Assembly (NCBI GenBank): GCA_004794655.1
Contig: SMMW01000522.1
Span: 62,001 to 126,000 of the forward strand
Source of the DNA: Marisa cornuarietis
Taxonomy: Eukaryota; Mollusca; Gastropoda; Architaenioglossa; Ampullariidae
Reading direction: 5' to 3'
DNA length: 64,000 nt
In this document: positions 37,240 through 51,900 of the stretch, piece by piece
Numbering within the stretch: the stretch's first letter is position 1
Layout: each line of letters opens with the position of its first letter
Made by a program: the position numbers and the translations under genes
Notes under the pieces: generated by a model
The model's database searches: none
Told to the model about the DNA's origin: nothing
The model's input: only the letters and a program-made list of their open reading frames with translations

Positions 37240-40200
37240 TATAAACATTTAGACACACACATACACATATTTTGTATGTAAATTTATTTACATAATAAGG
37301 AAACTACAGCCATTAGTTCACAAGAATTCACTGTACGCACTTATCATGCCCTGCTGAAACAGCTAGGGTCAAAGCTGTGTTTCCATCTATATCCTGTTTG
37401 TTCAGGTCTGCCCCTCTCTGCAACACAAATTTATAAAAAAAATTATTTCTAGCTTTCTTACAAAAAAATCTGCATATGTGCTTTCAGTGTATTGTATTGT
37501 TAATACAAGCTTTCTAGGTTTGATTTCCTCAAACAGATGAATAAAGTTTTTCTGTGTTGATTTGAGAACCACCAATGAGTCCACTAACCTGCAAGAGATA
37601 CATACAGCAGATGGCGGCACCCCTGAATGCAGCTAAATGAAGAGGCGTGGATCCATTCCTGTCAGCTATGTTTATTTCAGCTGATCCCATGGCTTTGGCC
37701 AATAGCTTGCACAGTTCTATTGGGTCATGGTGACTCTTATCTGTCTCTCTGGCAACAGAGGTTAGATGAAATGTCATTGTGAGACCTCAGTCTTATCACC
37801 AAATAAAGCGACAATACAGTTATCACATGAAAAAGCAGTCACATGAAAGGTTCCAGCAACATAGAATACAACCACACAAATATTGGTGGACACATGCCAT
37901 TCAGAGTCTGAAATTAAGGCATGCACTTTGATTTGAAGCAACTGCTTCAAATCCTAGGATAGCTCAAGAGGAAAACACTTTTTATTTGCAATTCCAGTAA
38001 TTTTAATTTGTTATTCAAAGAAAACTTTAACACAAAAAATAATGTGAAACTGAATGACACGATTTATTGTAACTCAGCAAAGAGCAGCTGTCATAGCGGT
38101 GTGGGTTAAAATAGCCAAGAGAAATACACTGTGTAAGTAGCAATGGCAAGCAGTCAAATATTGATAGAACTCAAATGTCACCTATTTATTATATAAACAT
38201 ATGTAAATGCACCAAAGATTGTAAACACAAAGATAGCTCTTCATGCAATTTCTTGCAAAGCTCATGCATAATTTTCAAAGTGGTAAATGTGAGGACCTGT
38301 GCAAGGAAGTTATAGCTCCTAGACTGTGACAGGGATAACAGTTGCCTGTATTTGTTGGGGGTTTTTTTTGGATCTAGTGACTGTTATACCTTTGTGTGTG
38401 AGGGTGGGGGGATAATATAAAATAACTTATTATTTAAGAAATACTCATGATTAATTATTATTTTTTGACGTCAGACCTTGCATTTTTCAGGCACACACAC
38501 ATACACACACATTTACAACATTTTTCAATTTCATATAAAAGGGGCTATGATCAAAATTTTGTATTCAGTATCACCATTTTCACACCTAAAACACTATTTC
38601 CACTAGGTGGCAAAAACTTCCGGAAGTGTCATAATATAGCTTCGCATCTTGTCAACTGGCTAATTATGGAAGACAGACCTTAAGAACTGTATATGCATAC
38701 CTATTCTTTTTTAAGAAGACATAATGCAACGGTGTGCGACCTTCATTGTCACGGGTCGTCAAATCTGCATTTCTACGTAGCATCAGGATCTCAGCATCAA
38801 AGCTGTCATCAATGCCTCCCTTGTTAGCATTCACAAGGATATGAAGTGGTGTCATTTGACTGTCATCCCTGATGTTCACATCCAAACCAGCATCTAATAT
38901 CTGTACCATTGCTTGTACACACTCTGCAGAAATAATAATATAAATATATATGTACAAAAGAAAACACAAGCAAAAAGTAATTCATTCATTTGGAACTATA
39001 ATATGAAAAAAAAAACTTTTTTTAAAATATACCTTAGGCAAGATGATCCTTTCTTCACTTGGACTAGTGAAGCAGTAACAGACTATACATGAACATAGCT
39101 ACCTGTAGACACGTACATTTCCTCACACACTGGAGGTATATCATTAAAATTCCACTAAAAAATGTTATCTACAAGTAAAATGAGTACCTCACTAAATTTA
39201 GCCAATATAAATTATAACCATAACAATAAACAAAATTAAGAAATGAAGAATATTTAAAATACAAAGAGAGTTTTAAAATAATGAAATGAAATTATCAGTC
39301 CAGAATAACATACAGCCCTTTACCAACCCCCATCTCACTCAATAGACAAGCTACATCACCTTGCATCAAGAATCACCATCTAGCAAGAAACATGCTAGGA
39401 CAATCAGCATGTATTATCTGAAAGTAGGACAATTACTATGCACCCCTTCCCCAAACATCCAGTTTTCAACTTCCCCCATAATGCAAAGTATTTATTAGGA
39501 AATAATACTACTTTTCCATTAAACAAGTTAAGTACAGCCAAAGAGTCAATCGGGAGGAGGCAGACTCCCACCATCAAGCTCTGAGACAGCTTTCACTAAC
39601 AACTCCACCACAAACTTTATCCGCCTACCTTCAGACCGGCTTTTTTCTGCAAGAATATGCAGCACAGATTTTCCAGAATTCTCATCTATTGCTGTCACAT
39701 CTGCTTTGTTTTTAAGCAATGCACCCAGAATTTCAAACTGCTGATAGCTGAAAAATAAATTTCCAGAAAATTATTTGGGCAAAACATTCAATTCTGCAGC
39801 AGAAAAAATGTATGCTGTTTTTTTTTCTTTTGACAATTTCAATTCATAGTCTGACAATAACTAATCCAGAGAAAAAGAGTACTGAGATCTGGAAATTCAT
39901 CTCTCTCTCTCTCTCATGCTCTCTTGTCTTCACAGGATACCCTTTGAAATGACACTGATGTCAGCAACATGAAAAACATGAAATGACATCAATATCAGTG
40001 ATGTCATAATCTTTGACAAAATCTTCTGTGTTGATTTTCATTTGAGCAACCAGTAATGATTCTAATTTTATAATGGGTAACATAACAATTAAAATAATGA
40101 TGCTCCAGAGCAAAATACCATTTTTGGTGGTAAAATTTCTTTCTTCGAGTACTTACCAGATGACGTGACAGCTAGCTCCCTCCCGCCTCCCCCAGTGGGT

Positions 40201-43200
40201 TCCAGACTCAATCCAGGCTTAAAATTGGAGTAGAGAGGCTCACTAGCGAGACAGGTGGGATGGGAGGGGGAGCTAAGCTGATTTCAAGTCCTACCATGTT
40301 GCACGGGTTTGGACAGTTGGATTTGAGGTAGCTAGAGGGAGATCTCCATATAGTCATGTCATCTGGTAAGTACTCGAAGAAAGAAATTTTACCACCAAAA
40401 ATGGTATTTCTTCTTCGTACTGTACCAGATGACATGACTATATGGAGAATAACTAACAGGCGGAGGGAGTGGCTGCCCACCTTGTAAGAACACCTACAAA
40501 CATCCATAGGTGAACAATCAAACAAAAGGAAATCACACCCCAAATCCAGCCGGGCTGTAGAGTGAGGCCACCTTGACTGAGCTATGCCAAGCTGCTAACG
40601 GACCTGCCAACAAGCTGCCGTATCTACTCCCTGCTATGCTGCTGATACCCAGCCAACTGTCACCAAGGAGTCAGTATAGGGTGCAAGATCCGTAGGTGGA
40701 ATCTAGCGAATCACACAAGAACTCCAGCCTATAGCCCAAATAGCTATAGCGCTGCATATCCCGAAGTCTGGACTAGTGGCAACAGCTCCAGCCTCAATGC
40801 ACGGACCTTCAAACTGGGGAAGCTGCTGTCGAGCAGCGCTGCATAAGCTGCCTGAACGACTGCTAACCCCTAGGCCGTAATTGATTGCACTGATAACACT
40901 TTCTGTCTTACCATTTCCCATTGGTAAGAACCGACACACGCCTCTCTGAGCGAGGCCAATTTCTTGGGGTAATTCCGGAGTGCTCTCACTAATTCCTGTG
41001 GTTAACCTGATCCTTCAGGCATGCTCTTGGAAGTAGGAGTAGCATATTCTCCTAGGACCCTGTTCTGGAAGACTAAACTTAGCCAGTAAGGCAGGATTAT
41101 CTGAAAGGATATGAAACCATTACCCCTAAACTGTCAAGAAGTCAAAACTGAGTATCTCAAAAAGTCTCGGAGATAGTAGCCCCCCCGGCTACAACTGCTA
41201 ACACCATGTCTGCCTGGCCAGAAGTTTAAAGGAGACCGGGATAACCGCTCAAGATATATACCCATCCTCTAATCCCAAGAAGGGAAGAGACTGCAACCTA
41301 CTGGTTGAGGGCTAGCAAAACTCGTCAGCAAAGCAGAACATGGCTATTGGGCCCCATTCTATTGGCCGCCAAAGACGAAATGCATCTGATAGCAGGCCTC
41401 AATAAAAACTAGCTTCAGTTCTTATTAAGAATCACAGACCATTCTGCCTAGGACATATCCAAAGGATCCCGTCCATGACTAAGTTCTAAACTACCAAGGT
41501 GGAGGGCCTTCTAGTGAAAGCAATGCGCTCCACCACATCACTAGATCAATGTCAACTTCAGCTGTCACCTCTAATAAGGCAAAGGTGTGAAGCTGCAGAT
41601 TCTCTGCAGCCAGATGAGCTTGTTGACTGCACAGCTCTTTTTTACCTAGACCGTATGGGCGGTCAATCCTGAAGTATCCCCAGTCAAAGCTGCTTACTCT
41701 TTGCTCCCAAGACCAATTCCAGGTAAGTGCATCCCTTATGAGAGGCCTGATCTTGGCTCTCTTAACCTTTGTCTGTCTGGCAGAAGGATTGTAAGGTAAA
41801 TGCCCTGGGTTCCTTCCCAACTCGGTGACACTACGTCAACTGCCCAAGTCAGCGGGTCAGGAAATGGTGACTCAAACGTCGGGAGCTTGTCCCCACAAGT
41901 CTCACAAAGGTCCCCTATATGAAACAACCTGACCAGCATTGGAAAATTGTCTGGCGAAGGATACAGTCCCTTCTGTTCAAGACCTTTGGCTAGGATATTG
42001 AGTCTGCCAGTAATACTGAGCTTAGCCATGCAAGAGTAAAACATGATCCACCGGAATAACCTTCGCACTAGGGGCACTGGGCACAGCATAGGGGAGAAAG
42101 CACCCCACTGTCGACATTAAAGATCACTGCCTTGGATCTTTCGGCCAAAACCATTCCTCTCAACTGCGTCAAGCTGGGCTTAAAACTGGAGTAGAGAGAC
42201 TCACTAGCGAGACAGGTGGGATGGGCGGGGGGCTGAGCTGATTTCAAGTCCTACCGTGTTGGTGTTTGGACAGCTGGATTTGAGGTAGCTAGAGGGAGAT
42301 CTCCATATAGTCATCTAGTACAGTACAAAGAAGAAATACATAAACTAAACATAACCTATGAACTTCCTATAGGCAAACAAAGAACATCCTAACACAGATA
42401 TAGGCACACATACCACCCTAACACCACCACCACCACCATCTTTTATAAAATGGTACTAGTCATCTTGTAATATTCATTTGAATAAATGGAATTAGTATGA
42501 TGTGCAATAATTAGATGACTTTTTTATGATTATGAACCAGTAAAAGAATGATGCAGGAACCAATTTAATTTTCAATAAACTGTTTTATATTATTGAGACC
42601 TTATTACTTATGACATGCACAGACTAACTGGTTTTTGCAAAATAAGTTTTTGTTAACACTCACTGTGCAGCAAGGCAGATAGGTGGACATTTTACAGTTT
42701 TCTTTGCATCATCCTCTTCCTTTGTAATCAGTTGGCACAAATTTGGATCCACTTTGCCCTCTCGCAGCTACATAAAACAACCACAAAACTAAACAACCAC
42801 AGATAACTCCAGGGCCAGCAAAGCTGATTTCAGTAATTTTACAGGCTGCTACAATTTGTCTCAGACTCTTGTTATATCTGCATTTTTCAGCAATTTCAGT
42901 GAGTACTTAGAGGTACTTCAAACTGAGTGAGCTGCTATGGTTGTGACACAGTTTCATGAAAAATCCCTCACTTTCCAACACAATTTACATTTTTGTTATT
43001 GTGGTTTGATCAATACATGAAAGAAAAATAATATTTGTTCTTCTTTCTGTCAAATGGTGTAGTTTATTTTATGACTGGATGCATAATATATAGCAACAAA
43101 AAAAATGGTTTGGAACTGTAGTACCCAAGTGTGTTTCTGCCTGCGGCATCAAAGGTTGGTAATGGTCGTAGTCAGACTACTCCAGTTTTGGATCTAATTC

Positions 43201-45868
43201 CTATGCATGAGAGTAAATGATCTAAAAATAGGCGATTTGGATCATCTAGGAGAAAGAATAGACTTTAATTTGGTACCAAAAGCATGGAGACTTTTGATTA
43301 AAAAAAGCGCTAAAATCAAATGTGAAAATTTTGGATAGCGATTGCTTATGGCCATGAAGTACACAGTGGATTAATATTGGTATTAGAACATGAAGAATTA
43401 TTTAAACTACAAAACTATGAGCTTTGTTGTTCAGAAAATAAGTCTCACACGTTGGGATCTCAGGCAGCACATGGCAGGCCTTATCAGAGTGCAATAGTTT
43501 TCAGAAGACGCATTCTAAAAGAATCTCATGCACCACCATTAGGTCGGTGCTGTTGTATCAGATCAACTATCAAAACTGTAGCTGGCCGTCTATTATGACC
43601 CAACAATACATGTACTACAATAGGCAGGTTGTGAAAATTTTATTGCCAAATTCTGCAGTTTTCCAGTTTCTTGAAAGGACATCAGGAAGAAATTTTTTCC
43701 TGATGATGGAAAAAAAAGATGTTGCAGAAGTAGTCATGCTTTGTGTTCTGGCAAGACTTTGACATTCTGCCAATCACCAACTCTTGCAGAATGAGGCAGG
43801 TTTCAAATAATACAGCCATTGGTGATAGCTACAAGTAATTTTGCTAAAATCCACATGCATGCAAACACACACACATGCATGAGTGCACATAAAAATATGA
43901 ACAGATGCATAGAAAGTGACCAACCAAAAGTAATGCTGCATCTAGGTGTTTCCCAGTAATAGCATAAATCAGCGGTGTCTTGTTCTCATGGTTGTAGATG
44001 TTCACATCAGGTCCTTGAGTGAGCAAATACTTCAGCATGGAGCATTTGATGTCTTGAACATATTGTCCAGCAGCATCGAACCAAGGGTCGTTGGCCCCAA
44101 CCAGGTAAAAGACAGGCATCCACTTAGCTGATGACAGTGACAATGGTGAAAAATAGACTGCTAAATTCAGACTAGTCGAAAAAATATCTGAGATTCACAT
44201 CTCACAACTTAGACAGGTTTATGAAGAAGTAAGGGGGATTTTGTTTTATAAGACAAATACAACCGCTTGTTCTTTGTAGTTAGAGGACAACCAATAATTA
44301 AAATATAAATAGAAAATGTCAAACTGACAAAATATGTTTCCTTTAAAATACACTGAGAACAATTATATTATTGCCACTCATACCACATGTAAATTAGAGA
44401 GATGACAATATTGTTTTGTGAGGCTTTAGCATAAACCTCTTGTTAGCCTGTTACTAGTTTCTCACTAAACTTTAAAACTACAGGTAATCTTAAGCACTTT
44501 TAGCATATATTTTGAAGATGTTAATAAGGTTAACATGAGTATGACTAGAAAAACTAATGTTCAGATTTTAAGATTTTTTTTATATTTTGTACGAAACTCA
44601 TTGCGGCCAAATACATCTACTTTTCTTCATATTTTTGAATCTTCTTAAGTAGATTTTCTCTGAGGTAAATGCAGAAAAAGAAAATAAGCTATTTCTCTCA
44701 ATCGCAGCTTTCAGGAGGTCCCTGGCATTAACATTATTCAGACTTCAACTCATTCCCCTGGTTTTGTGCCTTGAGACTTTTTGCTTTCCCCCCCAACTCT
44801 GAGGGAAGACCTTTCCGGACCACAAAGAAGTAATTGAAAAAGTGGAATAAAAAGAGCTGAGCACTGCTTTCGCTTGTTCTTTTATGTCTTGTCTCTGTAT
44901 CTTCTATAGGGGAACAGAATTTCTCAGTTAGATATCAAGGGTCAACACATGAAAAATTCCTCAATAAAATAATGAAGTAAAAACATGAACTTTAGGAACT
45001 AAGTTAGTAAAAATTATTTAAAACATAGTCTAGAAACATTACTACAAACTAAGAAATTATTCTTCAAAGCATGGTCTAGAAACATTACCACAAAATAAAA
45101 AAAATAATTCAGTGCATGAAAACTACCGAAAGACTTCAACTAGCACATCATACTTGCAGAGCATCTGTTTTTGTGTGAGCTTCCTTCATTCAGAGATATC
45201 CAGTCTGGTTTTGTACTTGCATTAATATCACTCTTAGCCACCTCAACAAAGTTCCTCAAGAATGCACGGGCTTGCTCCCATCTTTTTCTCTCCAGAAATT
45301 CCATCTTTTTATCATGCCAGTACTGGAATCAAGTACTTTCATTACCAGCAATTCAGTCTTTTCATGCTAGTACTGAAATCGGGTTATCTCATTATTTAGT
45401 CTTTCCATCATGCCAGTACTGAAATCAAGTACTTTTATTACCAGAAGATTTACAATTATTACTGCCTTTGAAAATATTCATTTTACAATGTGCACTTAAT
45501 TGCATCTATTTCTTAGATTTCTCTGTATGTCCTTTACACATTTTGCAATCTGCTGAAACATTTGTTTCCTTTAAAGAGTTGTCAAAAGAGCTTTTTGCTG
45601 TTTCTCTCCTCTCACTTCACAAAAATACCCCGAAACTTACATTTCTGGAAGAGTAGGTTTTGCAAGCAGCCATGAATGGAGTCAGTCCATTTCTATCATA
45701 TGTTCGTGCCATTTCACACAGTTCTTTTCTGAAATTCCTCTTCGATCCATTTACTGTCAGCTGCAACAAATGCAAGTAGTTATAGGACACTCACATTTGT
45801 TGAGAATGGCGCTTGTATACATTTTCTTATTCCCAAATAGAAGACTTTCTTAACAGATATATGACTCT

Positions 45869-45907
<39 letters not shown>

Positions 45908-48900
45908 TAATGATGCACACATAGCAATAACTGCTCACTGTTTGTGCTAGAAACTTGATGACAAGGCTAGGGTCTCCAGGCTCAAAAATGTCACAGGCAA
46001 GAGAATGCAGTAGGGTGGAAGGAGGCACAAGTGGGTCATCTATTGTTGCAACATTGATCTGGCAGCCATTTTCCACAAGAAGTTTTGCAAGAGGAATATT
46101 TTTCTGAAGAAAAGTCAAATACATTTAAACAATTTAAAACAGCAAAATTTGTAACAACCTCATCAATGATCTCTTAACCCCACACTCTTAAACCCTATCC
46201 ACCTGGAATATCTCAGGTAATTTTATACTCTTTTATCATGACTTAAATTAAAGTAATCACATTCATGCCAAATGACCGATTCCAAAGCAGCAGAGTGATT
46301 CTGACTTTTTGATGACAGCTGTCCACATGAACAAGCAAATTATAATTTTGTTAGACACGTCTAAAAAAACTCTTAACAACTATATAAACAAATATATAAT
46401 CTTTCTGTTTATGTGATTTGCAACACGAAAGCATAAAGCCGCTAATGAAAACACATAAGTTGTTGTGTTTGGAAATAGATTAAATCTATCCCCAAACTAC
46501 ATCTTTTATATATATATATACTTGTAATATTGGTGTCTGGTTGTATAAAAAGTCCAACCTTGCAAAAGACAGTAAGATATGATGTTCTAAGATGTTAAAA
46601 AAAGCATATATGTATAAAAAGTTGTAGGTGAGGGGGAAAAGAATAAAAGAGGTCAAGGTCATTGAGTTAATGCAAAATGATCATAACTACCTTTCTGAGA
46701 GCTTCAACAGCTGCAGTATTTCCCTCCTTGTCCTGAAGTGATGGATTACATCCATTGTCCAGAAGGAACTGAGCTATGCTGACCGTGTTCTTTATTGCTT
46801 GTTCACTTATTATCTACACGCATAAGATGTAATATAAGTATATAATGCACGTTTAATATAATCTTATAATTTTCAATTATTTAATTTTATGTTTATTATA
46901 AGAAAAATATAACAGGTGTGATAAGGTCTGAAACAGTTCAACTCTATAGGGTTAGGATGGTGTGCCTGATATGTACATATTCTGCCATCAAAAGATATAC
47001 ATCTGTACTTAGAAATGACATGCACAATGGTTGGTACAGTGTGTGCATGTGTGTGTGTTTATATCACTATCAAAATAAAATATTAGCTTAAGATAGGATC
47101 AATGAATAAAATACATTCTACAAGTTCTTACAGTTTCTGCAGGTTCATCATCTGCCTGGATAGATTCAGTAATCTTTGTCACAGCCAAGTAATGAAGCTG
47201 AAATCATCAAGTGTATGCACATTTCAACAAGTAAATAATGATTACTATTTTTAAACATTCCATAATTTCAGATAATATATCAATTTTTTTATTTAATTTG
47301 AAGGAATAGTCAGAAACTATTCCTGCTGTTTCTCTTATAAATATCCCCATATTTTAATAAAAAATAATATAGAATAAATTCTTTTTCTTCGAGACTTACC
47401 AGATGACATGACCATAGGAGACAAAAGGGTTATACTAATTCTTCAACCATCAACAGTTGTCTCCCTGACAGTCAGCTAACTGGTCCAGTGAGCAACTGCC
47501 CTCTGACAGCTATAAAAGCAAAGGCAAAACCAATTAATATGGCAGGGGTTTTTCTTTTTCAATGACCAGTGAAGTGGCCAGCACGCCAGGGATGTGCTAG
47601 CTCACTGTCAGGGAGACAACTTTTAATGATTAAAAGAGCTAGGGTAACCCTTTATCTCCTATGGGCAGGGCATGTCAACTGGTACAGTCAAAGAAGAAAG
47701 TCTGTATCAAAGAATGAAAAAAGTATAACATGATGACAGCTTTTTATGCTAACGCATAGAATAGCCAATTTTTACCATTGTTTTCCCAAAAGTATCTACA
47801 ACTGTACAGTCTGCATTTTTCTCCTTAACCAGAAATCGAATCTGTTCAAGCAAACTGTCTTCTGGTTCACTGGAGCATGCTATGGACAAAAGTGTCCTTC
47901 CTGTACAAGAAAAAAATTAAATTGCCATCACACTTGAGTGGTTGACAGATTTCCAGTATAAATATTATAAAATAAATGCACATAAATGTTACTTGATTGT
48001 TTTGATGTATACATTGGTTTCAGTATTATTGGTAGTACTGTTGTTGTCACAATGAGGTGACTTGCAGATTTGTAGATTTGGGCTCATTAGCACCTAAAAG
48101 TGGCCTTAAATTTCAAGGTCAAGTGGGCCATATGGGCTCTTTAATGCACAGAAATGAAAGCATCTCAGGTAATCTACCCAGACCCTTCTAAAAAGTGAAA
48201 CAACATAATGCGGTATTTAGAAATCATGCTCGTTCTCTCACCCTCTTCATCTGGATGGTTAACATTCACATTCTCATTATCAAGAAGCTGGGAGACAATG
48301 CCAAAGTGACCCTTTAAGTAGGCAACTGACAATGGAGTTGTCTGCACACAAATACAAATCACTCCATAGCAGAAAGCATATACACTCTGAAAGAAAAAGT
48401 CTTTTGATAAATATACTTTAAAATTAATTTTTATTAAACCCTTTCATAGGTATGCATGAAGGAATTCTGCCCATAGCTATGATATGCTTGAAGTACTATT
48501 CCATTAGATGTGCTCACCTGCCAGTCATTGCTACAGCATGGATCTGCTCCAGCCTGGATCAATGTTTTCACACAGAAGTACCAGCCATAAGCAGAAGCAT
48601 AGTGCAGCGGAGAGTTGCCTGATGAGTCTGGCTGATTGGGTGAAGCCCCAATGTTCAGCAGGTAAGACAACACACTGGCTGACCCATTCATGACAGCATG
48701 AATCAATGCAGTTCTTCCCAGGCGATCTGATCATGCACAGAAACTTAACATGTCGTTCAGCTTGCATGGTGTACTTATTTCCAGTTATAGATAATGATAT
48801 AGCAACTTTGTTTTGCTTTCAGACATTTTTAAGCACATGATGAACCAAACGTACAGCCCTCTTTAGTACAGTTTTCTGCCCACCTAAAACTTGAGAGAAG

Positions 48901-51900
48901 TTGTTGGGGAGGACTAGGGGAAGTTTGGCTTTGACATCTGTGGAATTTTTCTCTAAGCCTATTAAATAAAAAAAAAATTCATGCTCCTTGCACAGTTTAT
49001 GGACCATGAAAGGTAAGACATCCCATGAATAAAGCAATCTTGCAAAGCTAGAAAAGATAATTCTTACCCTTCTGTTGCACTTCAGCACCTCTATCAACAA
49101 TGCACCGAACAATGTTCAGATGTCCCCTGCCAGCTGCTACCATGAGTGGGGTTAAAGAGAAAGAGCTGATGGACAGCTTGGTGTTAACATCAGCGCCATA
49201 TTTCAGAAGAAGCTGAACAATACTCTGTCAGGAACAATATACCAGTTTATCTATAAACATACTGCAGCCCTCTTAAAATTTAAAATCTAAATAAACAAGA
49301 TTTGACTTTTCAAAAGGTAACATTATTCAACTTTTGATGTGTAACTTATCAACTAGCTTCATAATGCTAACACACCAAATCCTAAATTTGTTTTTACCTT
49401 TTTTTTTTTACTTTATTGTAGAATCAAAGGTAAACTCAGTGAACTGCCATGCATAGATAATATGTAAACATAAATGTTAATCTTTTATGTAGTCTGTAAA
49501 GATAGTTCATAGGCCATTTTTTGTCATAGATATTTGAACCAAATTTTACCAGGTTTCCAAATTTTGCTGCCATATGAAGTGGAGTTTCTGAGGTGGTGAT
49601 GGTTCTGTTGACTCCACCATTTGGTTTTCCTTCAGTTGGGTCAACAAATCGAGAGTTTTCTGCAATAGGCACCCAAAGAAAACATCCATTCTAATGATAC
49701 CTCTTATGTGAGTGGAATAGTACAGAGTGTTTTGATAATCGTGGAGTGCAGCTCACTTATCTCAGTCAAACCAGCTGACAGGATGGGTACCTGACTCCAA
49801 AGAGGTTTGGGGAAGGTAAAGTATCATGGGGAGAAGGAGATGGGCACTGCCCTCACGTAAAGCTGCCCTGAGAAAAGTGAGGTCTTTCTTTCTTTCTTTC
49901 TTCTGAGTAATGTGCTAACCCCTGCTAGGTGGGGAACAATACACATAGGTCTCTGGCGCCTCACTCCCTAAACCCTCTGAGCACGACATAAAAGTATAAG
50001 TATTACAAATAATGGCTAACAACTGAAAACTGCGAAGACGACAGTGGGTAAATCTGTTTATTATGGTTGCTCTCAGGTAAAAATTAGACCAAGAAACCTA
50101 TACATTTTTGGAAAGGAGAACGCTTGAACTTTGCAATAAAACTAATGAAAATCGACTTCCCCATGCTTCCCCAGCAAAGTCACAATCTGAAAAATGTCAC
50201 TGGATAACTTTTACCTTTACTCTAGGTCAAGCAAGAAGATAAGGTTGTGGGCAAAGCAGTTGTCAATTATGAGGAGAATTTTTCATTAACCCCGTCCCCC
50301 TTTCAGCAAGAATTCCAAATCAAGTGCCCAGGCACCAACAGGTAATCATCTCATCTGATCTCAGAAATGTTAAGACGAAAAAGAAAAGTCCTTGAAATCC
50401 AAGTCCCGATTCTTGGCATCCAAAAGAAAGTTTGTTATAATGGAATTTTTGGAACTTTGGACTTGAATTTTACTTCATTACATCAAAAAATTCTTCATAT
50501 TGACATTTTTATGCTGATTTCTTTTACAATGAGCTCTTTAAAAATCTGCCATGAGTTTAGAAAAAAATACTGAAAAATGTATACTGCTGTTTGCTATATT
50601 GAGATTCTACCTGCTACTATTAAAATAAGCAAGCATGCTCATACTTAAAGAGAAAATGCCAATAACTCAAGATGTGGAATAAATGCCACAGTGCTGCCTG
50701 TCTATTTGACCTTATAAACAATTAGAGTGTCAGTGATAAAAAGAAATGTGTCTCTTATGTTCAAACAGTAGATGATTCCTACAGAGTAAATATACTCAAC
50801 AATTTGATGTTTCACAGCCTGTCACAAAATTGTTTAAATCAGACATTATGAAAAACTATAACTATGCACATATGATGACCAATAAAAGATTTAACAATAT
50901 TAAAATTGTCTAGGGTGACGTGATTCTATTTCAAATCATTACATTATTATTTTTATTATTGTTTCTGAAAACAAGAAAAACTGTACATCAGGGCAAAAAA
51001 ACAAAACAAAAAACAAAATAAGGAATAATCTTGTGCCCCAAAGGGAAACTTTCATATGCTGGGTACAAACAAGGTTGTTTTCTTGATCATCCATGATCTA
51101 TATGAATCCTGGTGCACTAAAATTCCCCCAATTTAACATTGCTTCATCATTTTCAAAAGATGAGCATCATTATGCTGGAACTTACTGTCTTGAAGCAGTT
51201 GAAGGAGAATCTCTACATTCTCTACCCTTTCTGCCTGGATGGCAAAATGTAGCGAGGTGAAACCCTTGCTGTCAGAATCATATGGATTAGCTCCCCTGGA
51301 ACAGACAAGGCCAGTCATAGACACCCAAAGATTGTGTCAAAGAATTTTTCTTTCATTTCTCTTTTTAATCAAACTTGCTTAAGGTTCCAACTGCTCATCA
51401 TTTTTATGTGTGTATACACAATTTTGTGCTGTACCATTTAAAAGATGTGCATAGAGATTTAGATCGACACTGCTTTCTCCTCCCCCTTTACTCTCACCCA
51501 CACACCCAACCCTCCCACACATACAGAGCAGGTAAAGGAAGACAGACAGACTAAAAGAGAAAGGTAGGAAGGTGTGGCATGGGAAAGTAAAAAATATTCA
51601 TGGTATATTTGTAAGGGCATAGTAACATATTGATTCTTTTCATTAAGATTTCATTGAACTTAAGGAAGTAGTTATTAACACAAAAATAACATGATATGAC
51701 AAGGTAGGCATATACTGTGTGTGTGTGTACTTTTCTAGCAGTAGTTTGAGTGGGCCTGTCGAAGAGCACCCTGCTGCCAGATGAATGGGGCGGTGTCCCT
51801 TGGCATCACTTATGTGAAAATCAGGATCTACTGATAGAACTTTTTCCAGTATTGCAGGATTTGGGTTGCAGGCAGCTGCATGAATAGCTGTGAACTGATG

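Noticed and set aside
41491..42089. Host gene on the minus strand inside the PARP intron
   Set aside because: The frames lie between inverted mobile-element ends and resemble retroelement debris.
45154..45304. Exon 25 starting at 45304
   Set aside because: Also in phase, but the acceptor lead is A-rich. The TTCCAG/TAC site at 45322 has a better pyrimidine context.
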